NCBI GenBank assembly: GCA_025929455.1
Contig: JAICMB010000077.1
Coordinates: 1-10,026 of the forward strand
Length of the DNA stretch: 10,026 nt
Reading direction: 5' to 3'
DNA from: Bryobacteraceae bacterium
GTDB taxonomy: Bacteria > Acidobacteriota > Terriglobia > Bryobacterales > Bryobacteraceae
The translations under genes were made by a program, and so were the position numbers. The notes under the pieces were generated by a model. It saw only the letters and a list, made by a program, of their open reading frames with translations, did not search any database and had not been told where the DNA came from. Shown here piece by piece: positions 1 through 6,542 of the stretch (position 1 is its first letter; every line of letters starts with the position of its first letter).

Positions 1-1
1 G

Positions 2-1501
2 AGCGGTGTCAGTGCGGGCGCCGGCATTGCATCGGGCGGCGGCGTGGTCAGCCAGCTTCCGCCGCTGCCGCCGGTGCTCGATCCGAGTCTGTATGTGAGC
101 GCGCAATACGGACACTTGACGACGCCGTTGACGAACACGCTGCTGAACCAGACCACGGCGCTCACGAACGATTTCCGGCAATACGTCGCACAGTACTCGC
201 AGCAATGGGTGACGGGCACCAGCGCGCAGCTCACGTATGTGAGCTATCGCAGCGGGCTGAACAGCCCCACGCCGCTGCTGAATCCCGCGACCAACGGATT
301 CATCGACGTGCAGATTAACCAGACGCTGCTGCAGGGCTTCGGCATTGCGGTCAACAATCGCGATATCCGCGTGGCCAGGAACAACGCCAAAGTGAGCGAT
401 CTGCAATTGAAGCGGCAGGTGATCACGACCATTTCCGCGGTGCTGAATCTGTACTGGGACTTGGTCAGCTTCAACGAGGACGTGAACATCAAGCAGCAGG
501 CGTACGCGACGGCCCAGAAGCTATATCAGGACAATCAGGCGCAGGTGAAACTCGGCACCATGGCGGCCATCGAAGTGACGCGCGCGGCCGCTGAGGTGTC
601 GTCGACCAAAGAGGCGCTCCTGATTGCGCAAACGAACGTGGCGCAGCAGGAGACGGTGCTCAAAAACGCGCTGAGCCGCAATGGCGTGGAGAGCCCGTGG
701 CTCGACGAAGTGCACGTGATTCCGCTCGATCACATCGAAATTCCGAAAACCGAAGATCTGAAACCCGCGGCGGAATTGATTCAGATGGCGGACGACCGGC
801 GGCCCGAAATCGCACAATCCCAATTGAATCTGGAGAGCCAGCGCATTCTGCTGAAGGGTGACAGAAACGGACTGTTGCCGACGCTGCAGGCATTTGTGGA
901 GCTGACCAACAACGGACTGACCGGGCCCGTGAATCCGCTGTATAACGGCTGCTGCGGCGCGCCCGATCCGTATTTCGTGGGCGGATACGGCAATCTCGCG
1001 TCGCAGATTTTCCGCCGCAATTTCCCGAACTACTCCGCGGGGATCTCGTTGACGATTCCGTTCCGTAATCGCGTCGCACAGGCGGATTACGTGACGGACC
1101 AGTTGCAGGAGCGGCAGAACGAAATTCAGTTGCAGCGGGCGCTGAACCAGGTGCGCGTGGACGTGAAGACCGCCACCATCGGGCTGCAGCAGGCGCGCGC
1201 GCGGTATGAGACCGCGGTGGCCACGCGGGTGCTCGCGCAGCAGACGCTCCAGGCCGAGCAGAACCGCTTCAAGTTCGGGACGTCGACGGTCGCGCTAGTT
1301 TTGCAGGCGCAGCGCGATGTGGCCGCCGATCAAAGCGCGGAAGTGCAGGCCATGGCCAACTACACGCACGCCAAGATCGCGTTCGAGCAGGCCACCGGGC
1401 AGACGCTGGAGGTGAACGGCATCTCGTTCGAGGAGGCCAAGACCGGGCACGTTTCGCGACAGTCGTCGCTACCCGGCGCGGTTCTCGAGCAGAGGAAATG
1501 A
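2..1501 (+). CDS. TolC-family outer membrane efflux protein, 5'-truncated by window edge
   Basis: This is an outer-membrane channel subunit of a tripartite export or efflux system. The reading frame is open from base 2, so the true start lies left of the window; 499 residues are visible. Alignment to the downstream paralogue suggests about 135 residues are missing, including the signal peptide. The sequence shows the two-fold TolC layout: long Gln/Ala-rich helices, a beta segment ending in LLNPA then LLQGFG, a second helix pair, then LLPTLQAFVEL, a long loop, and the hairpin partner AGISLTIPF. Blocks YFVGGYG and QIFRRNFPN recur in the next gene. The loop contains adjacent cysteines (codons at 950-955) absent from the paralogue. 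The stop overlaps the next start (ATGA at 1498-1501), so the two genes are co-translated. GTG 44 is only an internal in-frame codon. Family assignment is firm; the transported substrate is unknown. Confidence 0.9.
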   Translation, partial: SGVSAGAGIASGGGVVSQLPPLPPVLDPSLYVSAQYGHLTTPLTNTLLNQTTALTNDFRQYVAQYSQQWVTGTSAQLTYVSYRSGLNSPTPLLNPATNGFIDVQINQTLLQGFGIAVNNRDIRVARNNAKVSDLQLKRQVITTISAVLNLYWDLVSFNEDVNIKQQAYATAQKLYQDNQAQVKLGTMAAIEVTRAAAEVSSTKEALLIAQTNVAQQETVLKNALSRNGVESPWLDEVHVIPLDHIEIPKTEDLKPAAELIQMADDRRPEIAQSQLNLESQRILLKGDRNGLLPTLQAFVELTNNGLTGPVNPLYNGCCGAPDPYFVGGYGNLASQIFRRNFPNYSAGISLTIPFRNRVAQADYVTDQLQERQNEIQLQRALNQVRVDVKTATIGLQQARARYETAVATRVLAQQTLQAEQNRFKFGTSTVALVLQAQRDVAADQSAEVQAMANYTHAKIAFEQATGQTLEVNGISFEEAKTGHVSRQSSLPGAVLEQRK

Positions 1502-3372
1502 GCATGCGCGCGAGTTGCAGAGTCGCCGCAGCCGTGACGGCGGTGTTCACGGTCAACGCGCAGCAGTTGCCGTACCGCATTCAGAACCCGACGGTCCCGT
1601 TTCCCGTGCGGCCGTACATGCAGCGCACGCTTCCGCCGTTGCGGACCTCCAATTCCGTGCGGCTGCGCGATCTGATCCGCGCCGGCAAGATCTATCTGAC
1701 GGTGCAGGATGCCGTCGCGCTCGCGATCGAGAACAACCTCGATCTGGAAGTCGACCGTTACGGCCCGCTGATCGCGCAGTCGGCATACTTGCGATCGCTG
1801 GGCGGCGGGACCATCCGCGGCGTACCAAGCGCTCCGGCGCAGATTGCGAGCGCCGATGCCGGACTAGGCGTGAATGGCAGCACATTGAGCGCTGGATTGG
1901 GCAACGGCAACGGAGGAACAGGCAATGCCACTACAGGCGGTGCGTCGATCCAGCAGATCGGGCCCATTACGCCGAACCTCGATCCGGTGCTTCAGAACAC
2001 GACTACGTTTTCGCATCTGACGCAGCCCTTTGCGAACACCATCGTGAGCGGCACCACGGCGCTGGTGCAATCCGTGCACACCTACAACACCGTGCTACAG
2101 CAGGGCCTGATCACCGGCGGCTATCTGCAGTACCGCAGCTTCGAACAGTATCTGGACGAAAATTCGCCGACCGACCTGCTGAATCCCGCGGTCGGTCCGC
2201 ACATGGATCTGTCGATCCGGCACAATCTGCTGAAGGGCTTCGGCGCGAGTGTAAACGGGCGCTTCATCCGGGTAGCGCAGAAGAACGCGACGGCGTCGTT
2301 TCAGACTTTCCGCGCGCAACTGCTGGACTTAACCGCCAGTGTTTTGAACTTGTATTGGGACCTGGTGACGGCTGGCGATACGCTGCGTTCGCGGCAGCAG
2401 GCGCTCACCATCGCGCAGAAGTTTTACAACGATACGAAGGCGCAGATTCAGCTTGGGGTTTTGGCGCGATTCGAATTGACGCGCGCAGAGGCGGAGGCGG
2501 CCAGCCGCAAGCAGGACGTGGTCGTTGCGCAGCAGGTCGTGGTGCAACAGGAGGCGCTCTTGAAGCAAGCGTTGACGCGCGATGACGACGAAACCGTGCG
2601 CAACGCGGAGATCGTCACACTCGACCGCATCGAAGTTCCGGCGGAAGACAATTTGCTCTCCCTGCGCGCGCTGCTGAAGATTGCGCTCGAGAAGCGGCCG
2701 GATGTGGTCGTTGCGAAGATCAAAGGCGAGACGGCGGAGATCAATGCGCTGGGCACCGCGAACGGTTTGCTGCCGACCTTGCAGGTTTCTGCCGAGACGT
2801 TCAATCGCGGCGCGGCCGGCACGCCGCAGCGCCCCGGCGAGGCGAACGAATACTTCGTGGGCGGGTACGGTACGGCGCTGGGCCAGATCTTCCGCCGCAA
2901 TTTCCCGAACAACGAAGCGGGCGTGTTTCTTTCGATTCCGTTTTTGAACCGCCAGGCGCAGGCCGATTACGGAATCGATCAGCTACAACTGCGGCAGGGG
3001 ACGTTGAGCACCCGGCGCGATTTGAATCAGATCGTCGTAGACATTTCCAATCAGATGGTCGCGATGCGGCAGGCGCGGGTGCGCTACTCGACGGCGGCGG
3101 ACGCGCGCGCCTTGCAGCAGCAGTTGCTCGAGAAAACGCAGCTCAACTTCCAGCTTGGCAACGCGGAGCTGAGCGATCTGATTGTGGCGCAGCGCAGTTT
3201 GGCGGAAGCAACGACCGCGGAGATTACGGCGCAATCGGATTTCAGCCATGCGCGTGTGGCGCTCGACCAGGTGCTGGGCGAGACACTGGAGAAGAATCAC
3301 GTGACCCTGAAGGAAGGCTTAGAGGGACGGGTGTCGCGGCCACCTGCGCCGGCCGCGAGCGCCGCGAGATAA
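1498..3372 (+). CDS. TolC-family outer membrane efflux protein (tandem paralogue)
   Basis: This second outer-membrane channel protein is 624 residues, longer than the roughly 430-490 usual for TolC. It has a signal peptide at residues 1-21 (hydrophobic AAAVTAVFTVNA, then QQ) and no lipobox cysteine at the cleavage site, so it is probably not lipidated. The first TolC helix is seen at about residues 67-88 (LTVQDAVALAIENN). A Gly/Asn/Thr-rich insert of about 50 residues (around 100-155) follows, with no counterpart in classical TolC. The remaining helical repeats and beta hairpins match the upstream gene, ending in a second LNQI...LDQVLGE helix pair. The start ATG overlaps the previous stop. 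AGAGG at 1491-1495 is a good ribosome site 2 nt before it, and ATG 1504 is a possible alternative start. A 21-bp block is identical in both genes (1010-1030 and 2890-2910), which supports tandem duplication. Adaptor and pump genes are not visible here. Confidence 0.92.
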   Translation: MSMRASCRVAAAVTAVFTVNAQQLPYRIQNPTVPFPVRPYMQRTLPPLRTSNSVRLRDLIRAGKIYLTVQDAVALAIENNLDLEVDRYGPLIAQSAYLRSLGGGTIRGVPSAPAQIASADAGLGVNGSTLSAGLGNGNGGTGNATTGGASIQQIGPITPNLDPVLQNTTTFSHLTQPFANTIVSGTTALVQSVHTYNTVLQQGLITGGYLQYRSFEQYLDENSPTDLLNPAVGPHMDLSIRHNLLKGFGASVNGRFIRVAQKNATASFQTFRAQLLDLTASVLNLYWDLVTAGDTLRSRQQALTIAQKFYNDTKAQIQLGVLARFELTRAEAEAASRKQDVVVAQQVVVQQEALLKQALTRDDDETVRNAEIVTLDRIEVPAEDNLLSLRALLKIALEKRPDVVVAKIKGETAEINALGTANGLLPTLQVSAETFNRGAAGTPQRPGEANEYFVGGYGTALGQIFRRNFPNNEAGVFLSIPFLNRQAQADYGIDQLQLRQGTLSTRRDLNQIVVDISNQMVAMRQARVRYSTAADARALQQQLLEKTQLNFQLGNAELSDLIVAQRSLAEATTAEITAQSDFSHARVALDQVLGETLEKNHVTLKEGLEGRVSRPPAPAASAAR

Positions 3373-3377
3373 CGACC

Positions 3378-3407
3378 TTGACTTATTTAAGTCGTCCGCG
3401 TAATAAT
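3378..3407 (+). promoter_or_regulatory. Sigma70-type promoter of the toxin-antitoxin pair
   Basis: TTGACT (3378-3383) is one base from the -35 consensus. It is followed after 17 nt by the AT-rich run TAATAAT (3401-3407), a good -10 region. The last -10 base is 6 nt from ATG 3414, so transcription should begin at or next to the start codon and the mRNA would be leaderless. The 41-bp gap after the TolC stop is the only clearly AT-rich patch nearby, so the pair is likely transcribed independently of the efflux genes. No terminator was seen between the TolC stop and this promoter. Confidence 0.72.
3380..3393. promoter_or_regulatory. Candidate operator: 14-bp palindrome over the -35 box
   Basis: GACTTA-TT-TAAGTC is a perfect inverted repeat with 6-bp arms and a 2-bp spacer. 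It overlaps most of the -35 box and the start of the promoter spacer. A second, wider pair (ACGAC at 3372-3376 and GTCGT at 3391-3395) partly overlaps it. Ribbon-helix-helix antitoxins typically bind short palindromes in their own promoter, alone or with the toxin, so this is the natural candidate autoregulatory site. Binding itself is inferred. Confidence 0.55.
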
Positions 3408-3413
3408 ACCTCT

Positions 3414-3674
3414 ATGAAGCCGCACGCCGACTCGGTGCGTACCTCGATCGACCTCCCGCGCGATCTTCACCGGCGACTGCATGAAGCCGCTGCGCGCCAG
3501 CACTGCTCCGCTCGGCAACTTATCCTGAACTCGATCGAGCAGGCGGTAGCGCAAGCCGAACCGGCCCATCCGCGACGGCGGCTCAGTCTCAAGCGACCTC
3601 TGGTACCCGCGAACGGTAGGAAACCATTCGACCTCACGAATGAACAGATCTACAACCTCATTGAGTTTCCCTGA
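3414..3674 (+). CDS. vapB: VapB-like ribbon-helix-helix antitoxin
   Basis: This is the predicted antitoxin of a type II toxin-antitoxin pair. It would neutralise the downstream PIN-domain ribonuclease by direct binding and repress its own promoter. The 86-residue protein has a short N-terminal beta strand (VRTSIDLP, about 8-15) followed by two helices (about 16-29 and 32-45: DLHRRLHEAAARQ, then SARQLILNSIEQAV), a CopG/Arc-type ribbon-helix-helix. The basic C-terminal tail (46-86) would be the toxin-binding part. ATG 3414 is chosen because the domain starts a few residues later and the promoter -10 lies directly in front of it. A longer frame from TTG 3378 would begin inside the -35 box. No Shine-Dalgarno site precedes the ATG. 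The stop lies 35 nt inside the toxin frame. The symbol is by class and context; the family is clear but the subfamily is not. Confidence 0.8.
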   Translation: MKPHADSVRTSIDLPRDLHRRLHEAAARQHCSARQLILNSIEQAVAQAEPAHPRRRLSLKRPLVPANGRKPFDLTNEQIYNLIEFP

Positions 3675-4083
3675 CGTCAATGTCTGGATCGCGCTCGTGC
3701 TCGAAAATCATGTGCACCGGACGGCGGCGCGGATTTGGTGGGAGACAACCGAAACGCGAATCGCGTTCACACGGTTTACTCAAATTAGCCTTTTACGGCT
3801 CCTTACGACGGCCGCTGTAATGGACGGAGCACCATTGCGCATGAACGACGCCTGGCGCGTCCACGACCGGCTTTATGAGGATGAGCGGGTCGTATTCTAC
3901 CCGGAACCGACCGATGTCGAAGACCAGTTCCGCGCGCAGACAAACGCAGCGACGGCCTCACCCAAGCTGTGGGCCGACGCTTGGCTTCTCGCTTTCGCCA
4001 GGGCCACTGGAGGATCCGTCGTGACTTTTGACCAGGCGCTGGCCGCACAGGGCGCGATGTGTTTGCCGCCCGGGCGCTCATGA
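3640..4083 (+). CDS. vapC: VapC-like PIN-domain ribonuclease toxin
   Basis: This is the predicted toxin, a Mg-dependent endoribonuclease of the PIN fold. VapC toxins characteristically cut tRNA or rRNA and are held inactive by the partner antitoxin. The 147-residue length is normal. The PIN core is visible: FPDVNVWIAL with first acidic residue D12, the central FTRFTQISLLRLLTT helix (43-57), LWADAWLLAFA with D113, and VVTFDQAL with D131. The central position where many VapCs carry Glu is Gln here (Q48). From memory, TQ-x-x-LRLLT is a recurring variant in one VapC subfamily, so this need not mean loss of activity. The frame overlaps the antitoxin by 35 nt, which suggests coupled translation. 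ATG 3640 lacks a strong ribosome site; TTG 3661, just before SFPDVN, is an alternative start. The target RNA is unknown. Confidence 0.85.
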   Translation: MNRSTTSLSFPDVNVWIALVLENHVHRTAARIWWETTETRIAFTRFTQISLLRLLTTAAVMDGAPLRMNDAWRVHDRLYEDERVVFYPEPTDVEDQFRAQTNAATASPKLWADAWLLAFARATGGSVVTFDQALAAQGAMCLPPGRS

Positions 4084-4150
4084 ACGACGGCCGACATTAA
4101 CCCGGCCCACAGTTTAAGACCGTCACAATTACTTGCATTTTCGCGTCCAC

Positions 4151-4162
4151 TAGTATTCCTCA
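4151..4162 (+). promoter_or_regulatory. Possible -10 element and leaderless start of the response regulator
   Basis: TAGTAT (4151-4156) matches five of six -10 consensus bases and ends exactly 6 nt before ATG 4163. No convincing -35 lies at 16-18 nt; TTGCAT (4133-4138) is only 12 nt away. No Shine-Dalgarno sequence precedes the start codon. The 79-bp gap between vapC and this gene otherwise shows no clear element. Confidence 0.4.
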
Positions 4163-4582
4163 ATGAGGGACAGCCGAGAACTGTACGTATTCTTGATCGA
4201 AGACAACGCCGCCGACGCGCGGCTGGTGCGTGAGGCATTCAAGGTGAGCGGTCGCAAGGTGCGGCTGGTATCCGCCAGCAATGGCGCCGAAGCCTTGGCC
4301 CTGCTGCGCCGCGAACGGCCGAACCTCATACTACTGGACCTCAACCTGCCGGCCGTGGACGGGCGGGAGGTGCTCGAATCGCTCAAGAGCGATAAACGCA
4401 TGAAACATATTCCCATCGCAGTGTTGACTAGCTCGGATCTGCCGGAAGACGTAATCGCCGCCTATCGCGCGGGCGCCAACTGCTACGTCCAGAAGCCGCT
4501 GGAGCTGAACGAATTATTCACCCGCATCAATGGCCTGATCGATTTCTGGGCCGATACGGCCATCCTGCCGGAAAACGCGTGA
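4163..4582 (+). CDS. Single-domain response regulator (CheY/Rcp1-like receiver)
   Basis: This is a phosphorylatable receiver protein without an output domain, acting in the cytoplasm as a phosphoacceptor or relay for a histidine kinase not in the window. All key residues of a working receiver are present in 139 residues: acidic pair E13/D14 in FLIEDN, phosphoacceptor D59 in LILLDLNLP, switch T89 in IAVLTSS, and K111 in VQKPL. The tail with LINGLIDFW and ILPE is characteristic of Rcp1-type regulators, which in cyanobacteria pair with bacteriophytochrome kinases. The gene stands alone: 79 bp from vapC and 50 bp from treZ, with a weak hairpin after its stop. No effector or DNA-binding domain is seen, so direct transcriptional control of treZ is not supported. 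The receiver assignment is firm; the partner is unknown. Confidence 0.92.
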   Translation: MRDSRELYVFLIEDNAADARLVREAFKVSGRKVRLVSASNGAEALALLRRERPNLILLDLNLPAVDGREVLESLKSDKRMKHIPIAVLTSSDLPEDVIAAYRAGANCYVQKPLELNELFTRINGLIDFWADTAILPENA

Positions 4583-4591
4583 GACGTTGCG

Positions 4592-4613
4592 CCGCCCGAA
4601 ATGTGGGCGGTTT
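4592..4613 (+). terminator. Possible weak intrinsic terminator after the response regulator
   Basis: CCGCCC (4592-4597) and GGGCGG (4605-4610) form a perfect 6-bp GC stem with a 7-nt loop, starting 10 bp after the stop codon and followed by only three T residues. The stem is credible but the U-tract is short, so termination may be partial and read-through into treZ is possible. Confidence 0.4.
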
Positions 4614-4632
4614 CGCCTGTGTCTAAGTAACA

Positions 4633-6540
4633 GTGAACGTTCCATTCAACAGGCGCTTGCCTGCGGGCGCCGAAGTCATGCCCGCCGGCGGTGTCCACTT
4701 CCGGGTGTGGGCGCCCGAACGCAAAAAAGTCGAAGTCGCGCTGGCCGCGGCAGACGCGCCGCCGGTTTTCGTCGAACTTGCGCGTGAGGGCGACGAGGGA
4801 TACTTCAGCGGCGTGGCCGATGCGGCGCACATCGGTTCGCTGTACAAGTACCGCCTTGATGACGGCGATTGTTACCCGGACCCGGCGTCGCGGTACCAGC
4901 CCGAGGGCCCGCATGAGTGGTCGCAGGTCGTCGACCCCACGTCTTTTACCTGGACCGATGACGCCTGGCGCGGCGTCCCGCTGCACGGCCAGATCATTTA
5001 CGAAATGCATATCGGAACGTTCACGCGCGAGGGCACCTGGACCGCGGCGTCCAGACAACTGCCCGCGCTCGCAGAAACGGGAGTCAGCGTACTGGAACTT
5101 ATGCCCGTCGCCGAATTTGCGGGCCGCTTTGGTTGGGGCTACGATGGCGTCGACCCGTTCGCGCCCACGCGGCTGTACGGTACGCCCGATGATATGCGCA
5201 GCTTCGTGAACGAAGCGCACCGCCTGGGCCTCGCCGTCATTCTCGATGTCGTCTACAACCATCTTGGCCCCGACGGCAACTATTTCGGGCAGTTTTCTCC
5301 TTACTACTTCACCTCCGATCACGAAACGGATTGGGGCGAGGCCATCAATTTTTACGCCGCACACAGTGGCCCGGTGCGCGAATTTTTCATCGCCAACGCC
5401 AATTACTGGATGCGCGAATATCACCTGGACGGCCTGCGTCTGGACGCGACGCAAAACATTTACGACATCTCGCCCGACCACATTGTCGCTGCGATTACAC
5501 GCGAAGTGCGAACCGCCGCGGAAGGACGCGACACCATCGTCATCGGCGAGAACGAGCCGCAGAACACCACGCTCGTGCGATCGCCGGAGGAGCACGGCTA
5601 CGGTATGGACGGGCTCTGGAACGATGACTTTCACCACACCGCGATCGCGCGCCTGACCGGCCACAACGAAGCCTACTACACGGATTATCTCGGCTCGCCG
5701 CAGGAATTTGTGTCAGCGGCCAAGTACGGCTATCTCTACCAGGGCCAATGGTACAAATGGCAGCACCAGCGCCGCGGCACGCCTACTTTCGGCTTGCCGC
5801 CGTTCGCGTTTGTGACGTTCATTGAAAATCACGATCAGGTGGCTAACACCGCGCGCGGACTGCGCGTCCATCAACTCACCAGCCCGGGCCTGTACCGGGC
5901 CATGACCGCGCTCACGATTTTGGGACCTGGGACGCCCATGCTGTTTCAAGGCCAGGAGTTCGCCTCGTCCGTACCATTTTGTTACTTCGCGGATCAGGGC
6001 GGGGAACTGGCCCATTTCATACGCGAGGGCCGGCGCAAATTTCTCGCACAATTCCGAAGTCTCGCATCGCCCGGTATGTGGCCGGTGTTCCCCGATCCGG
6101 TTGACCGGCAAACGTTCGAGCGCTGCAAGCTCGATCATTCCGAACGCGAGCGCAACGCCGCCCAGTACAGCTTCCATCGCGATCTGCTCCACCTAAAGCG
6201 GAACGATCCTGTGCTGCGCGTGTCCACGCAGGTCGATGGCGCCGTGCTGTCCGCCGACGCGTTCCTGATCCGCTTTTTTTCAATTGCGGGCGAGCGGCTG
6301 CTGGTTGTGAACTTCGGGCTCGATTTATGCAAGGACCCTGCGCCTGAACCGCTGCTTGCGCCGCCGCCCGGCAAAATATGGGGCGTGCTCTGGTCCAGCG
6401 AAGATGCGCGCTTTGGCGGCGAGGGAGCGCTCCCGCTCGATACCGTGGAGAACTGGAAGATTCCCGGGCAGGCGGCCGTGCTGCTCTCCCCTGTTGAACC
6501 CGGCGAGGCTGAAAAAACAGCACGGCTGGAGAACCAATAA
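4633..6540 (+). CDS. treZ: Malto-oligosyltrehalose trehalohydrolase (GH13)
   Basis: This enzyme hydrolyses the alpha-1,4 bond next to the trehalosyl end of maltooligosyl-trehalose, releasing trehalose (EC 3.2.1.141). It is the last step of the TreY-TreZ route from glycogen or maltodextrin in the cytoplasm. The 635-residue protein begins with a carbohydrate-binding-module-48-like strand region (HFRVWAPERKKVEVAL, from about residue 21), then a GH13 barrel. Region I is DVVYNH (205-210). The nucleophile is D271 in LRLDATQ, the acid/base E306 in IGENEP, and the transition-state stabiliser D401 in ENHDQ. TPMLFQGQEFASS (from about 434) and HFIREGRR (from 461) separate TreZ from the related branching enzyme GlgB. 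The start is GTG 4633, because the family's usual opening RRLPAGAEV follows; no strong ribosome site precedes it. TreY is absent from the window. The next gene follows after 2 bp, so the two form an operon. Confidence 0.92.
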   Translation: MNVPFNRRLPAGAEVMPAGGVHFRVWAPERKKVEVALAAADAPPVFVELAREGDEGYFSGVADAAHIGSLYKYRLDDGDCYPDPASRYQPEGPHEWSQVVDPTSFTWTDDAWRGVPLHGQIIYEMHIGTFTREGTWTAASRQLPALAETGVSVLELMPVAEFAGRFGWGYDGVDPFAPTRLYGTPDDMRSFVNEAHRLGLAVILDVVYNHLGPDGNYFGQFSPYYFTSDHETDWGEAINFYAAHSGPVREFFIANANYWMREYHLDGLRLDATQNIYDISPDHIVAAITREVRTAAEGRDTIVIGENEPQNTTLVRSPEEHGYGMDGLWNDDFHHTAIARLTGHNEAYYTDYLGSPQEFVSAAKYGYLYQGQWYKWQHQRRGTPTFGLPPFAFVTFIENHDQVANTARGLRVHQLTSPGLYRAMTALTILGPGTPMLFQGQEFASSVPFCYFADQGGELAHFIREGRRKFLAQFRSLASPGMWPVFPDPVDRQTFERCKLDHSERERNAAQYSFHRDLLHLKRNDPVLRVSTQVDGAVLSADAFLIRFFSIAGERLLVVNFGLDLCKDPAPEPLLAPPPGKIWGVLWSSEDARFGGEGALPLDTVENWKIPGQAAVLLSPVEPGEAEKTARLENQ

Positions 6541-6542
6541 CG

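Noticed and set aside
1515..2585. + strand open frame of 356 codons in another frame inside the second TolC gene
   Set aside because: It is a shadow frame rich in Arg and Ala, fully inside a well-supported gene, with no recognisable features.
3378..3413. N-terminal extension of the antitoxin from TTG 3378
   Set aside because: The TTG is part of the -35 box and the extension has no family resemblance. ATG 3414 fits both the domain start and the promoter.
4483..5664. Long - strand open frame of 393 codons opposite treZ
   Set aside because: It runs antisense to a gene with all GH13 motifs and shows no recognisable domain. Long antisense frames are expected in GC-rich coding DNA.
4633..6540. 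Reading the GH13 protein as glycogen branching enzyme GlgB
   Set aside because: The region after the third catalytic residue (TPMLFQGQEFASS, then HFIREGRR) is the TreZ pattern, and the opening RRLPAGAEV matches TreZ proteins.
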